Assembly: GCA_002415855.1 (NCBI GenBank)
Contig: DIAS01000098.1
Location: forward strand, 15,573-62,466
Length of the DNA stretch: 46,894 nucleotides
Source of the DNA: Bacteroidales bacterium UBA5072
GTDB lineage: Bacteria > Bacteroidota > Bacteroidia > Bacteroidales > UBA10428
Direction: 5' to 3'
Position numbers and translations under genes: made by a program. Below are positions 1 to 6,344 of this stretch, one piece after another. A model generated the notes under the pieces. The model was not told the DNA's origin and searched no databases. It saw only the letters and a list, made by a program, of their open reading frames with translations. Positions within the stretch are counted from its first letter, which is position 1. Every line of letters starts with the position of its first letter.

Positions 1-25
1 ACCTACAACCTACAACCTGCAACCT
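1..25. repeat. heptamer tandem repeat (ACCTACA type), 3.5 copies
   Basis: Three and a half units of a 7-bp repeat (ACCTACA, ACCTACA, ACCTGCA, ACCT) lie just downstream of the transporter stop codon, whose complement is at 27-29. The array may extend past the window edge. The same unit recurs at 35636-35649, again next to the stop codon of a minus-strand gene. Function unknown. Confidence 0.7.
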
Positions 26-26
26 C

Positions 27-926
27 CTAAACACTCCCTGCTACCACCAGCGCTACGCCAAACAGGATACCAGCCAGGACGATTCCCCGTCTTCGCAGGC
101 TTGTCTCTTTAAAATAATAGGCTCCGGCTGCAAATACGATCACCGCTGAAGCTCTTCGGACAATAATCAGGACAGATACCAGGGAATGTTGAAAAGACAG
201 TGCCTTGAAATAAAAAAAATCAGCCACTATGAGAAACAAACCTATGAGTAAAATGGACCAGCGCCAGTGAAAGGTTACCGATGTCAGGCGCGACGGATAC
301 CATATAATCAATAAAATAAACATGAAAATTAAAGCCGTATACACCGAGAACCAGGCCTGCATGGCAATTCTGTCGAACTGTCTCACCAGGTACTTATCCA
401 GCAAGGCGCTGGCACTGTTAAACAAAATGCTCAGGAAAGCAAAGAGTATCCAGCGATTGTCCTTTTTTTCCATCCCCCGGATATTGCCGCCAAGTGACAA
501 GGCGTAGTAAAAACCGAGGGAAATTGCGACTCCTGCCCACTGCAGAAGATTCAATTTTTCGCTATATATGATCATTGCCCCGAGCATTGTCCACACAGGT
601 CCGGAAGCATTCAGGGGTGCCAGGAGAGTAACGGGAAGGTGTTTGACGGAAAAGTAACCGAAAAGCCAGGCCGTAGCAACAATACATGATTTCAGCAGGA
701 AAAACAGATGGCCGTTAACCCGAGTTACCGGAACGTAAATACCCCAAAAGTCAGTCAGTGCCGGACATAACCGGGAAAAGACCAGAAATGGAACAAAAAC
801 GACGGCACCGGCTGCCGAGCTAAAGCCCAGCACTGGTAGCACCGCATTGTGATCCAGCCCGGCTTTTTTGAATATTTCATGAAAGCCCAGAAATGTAGCA
901 GAGAATATGCCAAGCAGGATCCACAT
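27..926 (-). CDS. EamA/DMT-family membrane transporter
   Basis: This 299-residue protein is mostly hydrophobic, with about ten predicted membrane helices in two homologous halves, as in the drug/metabolite transporter superfamily (two EamA domains). It likely moves a small metabolite across the inner membrane; the substrate cannot be read from the sequence. I start it at the ATG at 924-926 (MWILLGIF...). The open frame continues upstream to 1100, but that part only translates the heptamer repeat into a periodic FTVYRLP-like peptide, so it is not believable as protein. It ends next to another heptamer repeat and reads away from the Hdr operon. Family confidence is good, function is open. Confidence 0.85.
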   Translation of the reverse strand: MWILLGIFSATFLGFHEIFKKAGLDHNAVLPVLGFSSAAGAVVFVPFLVFSRLCPALTDFWGIYVPVTRVNGHLFFLLKSCIVATAWLFGYFSVKHLPVTLLAPLNASGPVWTMLGAMIIYSEKLNLLQWAGVAISLGFYYALSLGGNIRGMEKKDNRWILFAFLSILFNSASALLDKYLVRQFDRIAMQAWFSVYTALIFMFILLIIWYPSRLTSVTFHWRWSILLIGLFLIVADFFYFKALSFQHSLVSVLIIVRRASAVIVFAAGAYYFKETSLRRRGIVLAGILFGVALVVAGSV

Positions 927-954
927 CTTGGTACAATGATAGCAAAAAATCGGA

Positions 955-1081
955 TAAACGGTAAACAGTGAACAGTAAACAGTAAACGGTAAACGGTAAA
1001 CGGTAAACGGTAAACGGTAAACAGTAAACAGTGAACAGTGAACAGTGAATGGTGAACGGTGAACGGTAAACGGTGAACGGT
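955..1081. repeat. degenerate heptamer array, 18 copies
   Basis: Eighteen contiguous 7-bp units of the form TRAACRG (TAAACGG, TAAACAG, TGAACAG, TGAACGG, one TGAATGG) run without interruption, plus one extra T. Variants cluster: TAAACGG units fill the middle and TGAAC units the right end, as expected from slippage and local duplication. The array sits between the start of the EamA transporter and the promoter of the Hdr operon. Because 7 is not a multiple of 3, copy-number change would shift any frame read through it. Confidence 0.95.
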
Positions 1082-1196
1082 CAAGACCGCACGACTGCAT
1101 GACTTCCTAATATGATTATATAAGATATTAAAATCCAAATATATAATATTCCTAATTTGGGTAGAAATACCTATCTGCTTTTGGTAAAATATCCGA

Positions 1197-1227
1197 TGTG
1201 CCCTTATGCGGGGCATGCCTACATTTG
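1197..1227 (+). promoter_or_regulatory. Bacteroidota-type promoter for the Hdr operon
   Basis: TACATTTG at 1220-1227 matches the TAnnTTTG -7 consensus exactly. TGTG at 1197-1200, 19 bp upstream, matches the -33 TTTG in three of four positions. Transcription would start near 1233, which places the ATG at 1196 upstream of the transcript and favours the GTG at 1250 as hdrC start. Read by eye only. Confidence 0.45.
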
Positions 1228-1249
1228 TGTTATTAAAAAAACAATAACG

Positions 1250-1957
1250 GTGGATTATTACAAAGAACTGAGCTCAGATGTGAGGTTCGTGGAAGGGCTT
1301 ACAGGTTGCCTTCATTGCGGCACCTGTACCGCCATTTGTCCGGCTGCTGAGTTCTATAATTATGATCCCCGTATTGTAGCCGAGACAGTTCAAACACGGG
1401 ACAACAATAAGATTCATGAATTGCTCACCGGCAACATGATCTGGTACTGCGGAGAGTGTATGTCGTGCAAAACACGCTGTCCGCGAAACAACGCACCTGG
1501 TCTGCTCATTATGGCACTGCGTGCGTTAAGTGTAAGAACCGGATTGTTTACGGAATCGGAAAAAGGCAGACAGCAGTTGGTGCTCAAGCGAACAATGGGG
1601 GAATGGATCCTGAAATACGGGTATTGTCTTTACCGTGAAGAGATGACGGTGGAAGACCATCCTGAGCAGGGTCCGACCTGGGAGTGGCAAAACAAAAACC
1701 TGGAGAAGCTGTTCGAAAGATTTGGCGTTAAGTACAGGGGTGATGAGCCCGGTCCGTTGCGTAAAATTCCGCAGGAAGCATTGGACGAGCTGCAACGGAT
1801 TTTTGATGTAACCGGTGCCACCCGTCTTTTCGAATTTATCGAAGAAAAATCAGCGGAAAAGGCTGCGGAAATGGGACTTGAATTTGACAATCGGCTGGAC
1901 TGCAGGTATGTAAATCAATTGTACAACCTGGACAGCGGTATACATACAAAGGACTGA
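1250..1957 (+). CDS. HdrC-like 4Fe-4S protein (heterodisulfide reductase subunit C-like)
   Basis: The protein carries two classical [4Fe-4S] motifs, CxxCxxCxxxCP, at Cys20/23/26/30 and Cys67/70/73/77 counted from the GTG start. This is the HdrC layout: it would carry electrons between the HdrB catalytic subunit and HdrA. A C-terminal extension of about 150 residues makes it longer than archaeal HdrC. The start is uncertain. The frame is open back to a TTG at 1157, with an ATG at 1196, but a good promoter at 1197-1227 and the A-rich stretch just before GTG 1250 favour the later start (235 residues). It is the first gene of a five-gene operon; hdrB follows 5 bp after the stop. Confidence 0.8.
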   Translation: MDYYKELSSDVRFVEGLTGCLHCGTCTAICPAAEFYNYDPRIVAETVQTRDNNKIHELLTGNMIWYCGECMSCKTRCPRNNAPGLLIMALRALSVRTGLFTESEKGRQQLVLKRTMGEWILKYGYCLYREEMTVEDHPEQGPTWEWQNKNLEKLFERFGVKYRGDEPGPLRKIPQEALDELQRIFDVTGATRLFEFIEEKSAEKAAEMGLEFDNRLDCRYVNQLYNLDSGIHTKD

Positions 1958-1962
1958 ATAAT

Positions 1963-3072
1963 ATGAAACTCGAAGGGAAAAGGAGACTCTGGCAGGAATA
2001 TCAGAAAGATATCGCAACGGATAAGTTCTTTTATGTTCGCAGTTGTGTGCGTCAGAATTTCTTTCCCGCAGCGGAACAGACCTTCCTGCGGATTTTGCAG
2101 CAAACCCTGGGGAAAACCGTTTATGAAAATCCCGGACATACCACCTGCACCGGAATTGGCTATCATTGTGACGTGGTTCCCTTGAATACCACAATGACGG
2201 TTGTTGCACGGCAATTTGCGCTGATGACCGAAGCAGGATATGAAAACCTTGCGGTATCGTGCATCACCTCCTTTGGTTTATACACGGAAATTCTCGAAAC
2301 CTGGCATCATTTTCCTGAAATTGAAGAACAGACACGTGAGTTTCTGAGAAAGGCAACAGGCCGTGAGTTCATGATCCCGAAAAACCTTGCTCATGCCAGT
2401 GATATCCTTTACAAACTGCGGCACGAAATCGCAGCCAAAGCACCCTTCAGGCTTATCAACCATATTACCGGTGAGCCGCTGAAGGTGGTTGAACATATTG
2501 GTTGTCATTATTCCAAAATGTTTCCCCATAAAGGAATAGGCGGTGCGGAATATCCCTATGTGCTGGTTGGACTTGCTGAAGCACTTGGAGGGGAGATTGT
2601 AGATTACCCGGAGCGCCGGCATTGCTGTGGCTTTGGATTCCGCCAATACGTGGTGAGAGCAAACAGGGGTTATTCCCTGTCCTGCAGCAAAAAGAAGTTT
2701 GATTCCATGGAGCCTTATAAACCTGATCTCATTATTACCAACTGTCCGGGTTGTCCGTATTTTCTCGACCGTTGGCAATATGTTGTTGGTGAGATGGAAG
2801 GCAAAACATACGGGGAGAACGGCCATGGCATTCCCGTCCTGACGTACGAAGAACTGGTCGGTCTTGCACTCGGTTATGATCCCTGGGATATTGGGTTACA
2901 AACACACCAGGTATCCTCTGAGCCTTTGCTGATTAAAATGGGTGTTCCTTTTGATCCATCGAAGAAGTATGCCGGCAAAAAGGGTGAAAATATTGGAAGA
3001 CCTGCCAAACCAGGCACTTTGAAAATTGATATGGATGCGCTTCATATTCATGAGAGTATTTTAACTAGCTGA
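1963..3072 (+). CDS. HdrB-like CCG-domain protein (heterodisulfide reductase subunit B-like)
   Basis: This 369-residue protein has the two-repeat cysteine-rich architecture of HdrB, where each repeat ligates a non-cubane [4Fe-4S] cluster that cleaves disulfides in the methanogen enzyme. The second repeat is intact: Cys181, Cys221-Cys222 with the CCGFGF signature, and CPGC at 261-264. The first is incomplete: Cys28, then TC at 61-62 instead of CC, then CITS at 100-103 instead of CxxC. So probably only one non-cubane site is fully built. It follows hdrC by 5 bp and precedes hdrA by 35 bp, nearly all of it heptamer repeat. A soluble cytoplasmic role is inferred from the lack of signal or membrane segments. 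The true substrate is unknown; a CoM-CoB heterodisulfide is not expected in this phylum. Confidence 0.82.
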   Translation: MKLEGKRRLWQEYQKDIATDKFFYVRSCVRQNFFPAAEQTFLRILQQTLGKTVYENPGHTTCTGIGYHCDVVPLNTTMTVVARQFALMTEAGYENLAVSCITSFGLYTEILETWHHFPEIEEQTREFLRKATGREFMIPKNLAHASDILYKLRHEIAAKAPFRLINHITGEPLKVVEHIGCHYSKMFPHKGIGGAEYPYVLVGLAEALGGEIVDYPERRHCCGFGFRQYVVRANRGYSLSCSKKKFDSMEPYKPDLIITNCPGCPYFLDRWQYVVGEMEGKTYGENGHGIPVLTYEELVGLALGYDPWDIGLQTHQVSSEPLLIKMGVPFDPSKKYAGKKGENIGRPAKPGTLKIDMDALHIHESILTS

Positions 3073-3073
3073 A

Positions 3074-3101
3074 TACCAATAACCAATCACAAATCAACAA
3101 T
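3074..3101. repeat. heptamer repeat in the hdrB-hdrA spacer, 4 copies
   Basis: Four 7-bp units (TACCAAT, AACCAAT, CACAAAT, CAACAAT) start two bases after the hdrB stop and end six bases before the hdrA start. They make up most of the spacer inside a co-directional operon. The units are more diverged than in the 955-1081 array, but the 7-bp period is clear. Confidence 0.65.
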
Positions 3102-3107
3102 CGCCTG

Positions 3108-4166
3108 ATGAAAAGTGTCGCAATCATAGGAGGAGGAGTCGCTGGTCTGGAAGCTGCTGCAAAGCTTTATAAGATGGGACATGCCGTAACTGTTATCGAG
3201 AAAAATGATCAGTTGGGAGGCAGACTCAATCAATGGCATGCCTTGTTCCCGACCCGTAAACCATCAGGACCATTGCTGATGCAATTGAAAGAGCAGGTCT
3301 GTGAAGGTGTTAACATTGTTGTCAATGCTCACATAACAGGAATTGAAAAGAACGATGATGGTTTTGCAATAAAAATAAGCAATAACAGGTTGATAACCGC
3401 CAATGTACTGTTGCTTACAACAGGTTTCGATATTTTCGAAGCTGAAAGAAAAGAAGAATACGGGTATGGGATTTATGAGAACGTTATTACATCTGTCGAT
3501 CTGGAGCAGCTGTTCAAGTCAGGTAACCCCATATTGACGGCGCAGGGAAAAACACCTGAGCGTGTTGGTTTTATTCAGTGCGTGGGTTCTCGGGATGAGA
3601 AGGTAGGAAATCCGCATTGTTCAAAAGTGTGCTGCATTACTGCCGTTAAACAGGCCATTGAAGTGAGGGAAATGCTTCCCTCAGCAGAGGTTTTTCTCTA
3701 TTATATGGATCTCAGGATGTTTGGCAGGCACTTCGAGGAATTATACAAAGAAGCCCAGTTCAAACACCGGATACAATTTATCCGTGCCAGGCTTTCCGAA
3801 GCTTTTGAGAATCCGGATGGCACGCTGCAAATAAGGATTGAGGATACCCTTCTGGCTAAACCCCTTAAGATGAATCTTGACCTTTTGGTTTTGATGGTCG
3901 GGATTCAACCACAGAAAAAGGATGGAAACCTGGTTGATATGCTGGGACTCGAGCGGGATTCAGACGGATTTCTGAAACCGGAAGACCAGTATACTGCTCC
4001 TTTTAAAACAGGCATGCGTGGCCTTTACTGTGCCGGAGGTATTACGGGACCAAAAACCATTGAGGAGACACTTATCGAGGCCAGGGCTGTGGCTGCTGAG
4101 ATTAATGGTTTTCTGAGCCGCAGGAAGAGCTTTATTGGTCACGAACAATTTGTGATGGAGCTATGA
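3108..4166 (+). CDS. short HdrA-like FAD and iron-sulfur oxidoreductase
   Basis: The N-terminus has a dinucleotide-binding fold (GGGVAGLEAA at 8-17, with E31 ending the second strand), and the middle has the HdrA iron-sulfur signature CVGSR with Cys158, Cys171, Cys175 and Cys176. A second flavin-fold strand ends near GLYCAGG. At 352 residues it is the HdrA core only: the N-terminal extension and the C-terminal ferredoxin domains of the roughly 650-residue methanogen HdrA are absent. In that family HdrA holds FAD and is the site of electron bifurcation or transfer. Its stop overlaps the next start by four bases (ATGA), suggesting translational coupling. Whether this short form bifurcates cannot be told from sequence. 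Confidence 0.82.
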   Translation: MKSVAIIGGGVAGLEAAAKLYKMGHAVTVIEKNDQLGGRLNQWHALFPTRKPSGPLLMQLKEQVCEGVNIVVNAHITGIEKNDDGFAIKISNNRLITANVLLLTTGFDIFEAERKEEYGYGIYENVITSVDLEQLFKSGNPILTAQGKTPERVGFIQCVGSRDEKVGNPHCSKVCCITAVKQAIEVREMLPSAEVFLYYMDLRMFGRHFEELYKEAQFKHRIQFIRARLSEAFENPDGTLQIRIEDTLLAKPLKMNLDLLVLMVGIQPQKKDGNLVDMLGLERDSDGFLKPEDQYTAPFKTGMRGLYCAGGITGPKTIEETLIEARAVAAEINGFLSRRKSFIGHEQFVMEL

Positions 4167-4507
4167 TTGATTTTGGATATAAAATACAAACCGACAGGCA
4201 AATAGACTACGATTCGAACGACAGGCAAATTCTGGAATTCGTACGCAGGGGTGAACCTTCTATTGACTGGTGCATGAGTTGCGGAACATGTGCTTCGGCA
4301 TGCACTGCTGCCGTGACAACTGAATACAGCCTCCGTCGTCTGATCATTCTCGCAAGGAGAGGCATGAACAGGGAGATTGTTGAGTCGGTTTATCGCTGCC
4401 GCTTTTGCGGAAAATGCTTTAACGCTTGTCCACGCAGCGTAAATACACGAAATATTGTATACCTGATGCAACTTGCAGCCACCAAAATTTCAAACCATGA
4501 AATTTGA
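4163..4507 (+). CDS. second HdrC-like 4Fe-4S protein
   Basis: A 114-residue dicluster ferredoxin of the HdrC type, with Cys37/40/43/47 (CMSCGTCASAC, lacking the usual Pro after the fourth Cys) and Cys79/82/85/89 (CRFCGKCFNACP). It has no membrane segment or signal. It overlaps hdrA by four bases and the following membrane gene by eleven, so all three are probably translated together. The likely role is a wire between the flavin protein and the membrane HdrED-type subunit. It lacks the long C-terminal extension of the first HdrC in this operon, so the two probably dock to different partners. Confidence 0.82.
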   Translation: MIDFGYKIQTDRQIDYDSNDRQILEFVRRGEPSIDWCMSCGTCASACTAAVTTEYSLRRLIILARRGMNREIVESVYRCRFCGKCFNACPRSVNTRNIVYLMQLAATKISNHEI

Positions 4508-6344
4508 TTTGTTTGTTTTGCCATTCACACTGGGACTGATTTTCCTGTTGGGTTACCTGACGGTAAAGTACACCCGGTGGTATTTCAGACAGGATAAATC
4601 AGACCGGCAAAAAGTAAGGAATGGTTTCCTCAGTCTCAAGTTCATGAGTGCCCTGAGGGAAATCTTCCTCGAAAGCCTTCTTCACAGGCGTATTTTCATG
4701 AAAAACCGGCTGCTTGGCTTTATGCACATGAGCCTTGCATTCGGCTGGTTTCTGCTGATTGCTATTGGCAACCTCGAAAGCCGTGTTTATGAGCCAACAG
4801 CAGCGAACCCTCCCTATGTCCCGATATTTTTTAAATTCTTCCATGCCAATCCAGGTACATTTCCGTTGCACAGGGTCTTTTCATTCACCATGGACCTGCT
4901 GCTGCTTTTTGTCCTGGTTGGTGTGATACTTGCCTTTGTTAAACGTGTTTATTCCAGAGCATATGGGATGAAGAGAACAACCAGGCTGATGCTTGGCGAC
5001 CGTTTGGCACTCACTTCCCTCTGGTTGATCTTCCCGCTGCGTTTACTGGCAGAGAGTTTTACCTCAGCTGCCTATGGGGGAGGTGATTTTCTTACAGGCT
5101 CAACAGGAAACCTTTTAGGTAGTGTGTTTCCGGCAGAATCCTTCTGCTATCCGGCATGGTGGGCTTATTCTCTGGCACTCGGTACTTTTTTTGTCGCCTT
5201 GCCTTTTTCACGTTACATGCATATCCCTACCGAAGTGGTACTCATCTTTTCCCGACATTTCGGACTGACCGAGAAATCAAAAAGGACCTCTTTTACTGAA
5301 ATTGAAATCAATTCCTGTTCACGTTGCGGTATATGCCTGGATACATGCCAGATGGCTTTTGCCGGTGGAATCAATACCATCCAATCGGCTTATCAGCTGA
5401 AGGCCATCCGTTACCATAACATACAGCCCGGGGAATCCTTCAATTGTCTCATGTGCGGACGGTGTGAAAGTACTTGTCCGGTTGGCATCGACATCAGCAG
5501 TATCCGGATGATCACCCGCAATGAGCTGAACGGCAGAACACCGGATCCTTCATTCACCAGGAAGCCCGTCTCCCTCGTCAATCAGGCTGACGTGATATAT
5601 TTTGCCGGCTGCATGACGCACCAGACGCCTGCTATTAAAAAGGCCATGCAAACAGTATTCAAAGAAGCAGATGTGAATGTATGGTTTATGGACGAAGCGG
5701 GAGGTATATGCTGTGGCAGACCGATGATGCTTGCCGGACACAGGGAGCAGGCCGACCTGATGATCGAAAAAAACCGCAGCCTGATGCTGGAATCCGGTGC
5801 AAAAACGCTGGTTACATCCTGCCCCATTTGCTATAAAGTATTTGCAAAAGAGTATAACCTGGATATCAGGATCTTGCATCATACCGAGTATCTGCTTGAG
5901 CTTGCAAATACTAGGAAAATTAAGCTTGAATCATTGGCCGGCACTGCCGTATACCACGATCCCTGCGAATTAAGTCGTGATATCAGGATTTATAAGGAAC
6001 CCAGGATGTTGCTCGGCAAAATAATGAAGCTGGCAGGTACCGGTGAGTTTGAAAAAGACAACACGCTGTGTTGCGGGAACAGCCTGGCTAACTTCTCTGC
6101 CAGCAATGAAGTAAGACTTTCCGTGGCACGTGACGCCGTTGAGAAACTGACTGCCGGAGGGGCACAATATCTCGTTACTTCCTGTCCCATGTGTAAAAAG
6201 GCATTCGAGAAGGTATCCGATGTACCGGTAACGGATATCGCCGAGCTGGTCAGTAAAGCACTTCACAAACACCAGGCACACCCGGTTACTGTGGTCCGGA
6301 AGAAAGAACCATCCGTGGCTTTAGAGCTTCATGGATCGATCTGA
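4497..6344 (+). CDS. membrane HdrE-HdrD-like fusion, CCG-domain quinone/disulfide-type reductase
   Basis: This 615-residue protein joins a membrane half to a redox half. The first 245 residues hold about five hydrophobic helices with His near helix ends (H77, H125, H242), in the style of HdrE/NarI b-heme subunits. Then come two [4Fe-4S] motifs (Cys from 274 and from 317) and two complete CCG repeats: C372, CC405-406, C442-C445, and C490, CC525-526, C563-C566. This is the HdrD/DsrK plan. I start at the ATG at 4497, eleven bases inside the previous gene. It likely exchanges electrons between the menaquinone pool and the soluble Hdr proteins. The final 59 bp overlap the end of the gene on the opposite strand. 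Heme binding is inferred, not shown. Confidence 0.82.
   Translation: MKFDLFVLPFTLGLIFLLGYLTVKYTRWYFRQDKSDRQKVRNGFLSLKFMSALREIFLESLLHRRIFMKNRLLGFMHMSLAFGWFLLIAIGNLESRVYEPTAANPPYVPIFFKFFHANPGTFPLHRVFSFTMDLLLLFVLVGVILAFVKRVYSRAYGMKRTTRLMLGDRLALTSLWLIFPLRLLAESFTSAAYGGGDFLTGSTGNLLGSVFPAESFCYPAWWAYSLALGTFFVALPFSRYMHIPTEVVLIFSRHFGLTEKSKRTSFTEIEINSCSRCGICLDTCQMAFAGGINTIQSAYQLKAIRYHNIQPGESFNCLMCGRCESTCPVGIDISSIRMITRNELNGRTPDPSFTRKPVSLVNQADVIYFAGCMTHQTPAIKKAMQTVFKEADVNVWFMDEAGGICCGRPMMLAGHREQADLMIEKNRSLMLESGAKTLVTSCPICYKVFAKEYNLDIRILHHTEYLLELANTRKIKLESLAGTAVYHDPCELSRDIRIYKEPRMLLGKIMKLAGTGEFEKDNTLCCGNSLANFSASNEVRLSVARDAVEKLTAGGAQYLVTSCPMCKKAFEKVSDVPVTDIAELVSKALHKHQAHPVTVVRKKEPSVALELHGSI

Noticed and set aside
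927..1100. N-terminal extension of the EamA transporter
   Set aside because: It only translates the heptamer array into a periodic peptide; family-like sequence begins at the ATG at 926.
755..1216. 153-residue minus-strand open frame through the heptamer array
   Set aside because: It is the transporter gene read in another frame plus repeat-encoded peptide; no family features.
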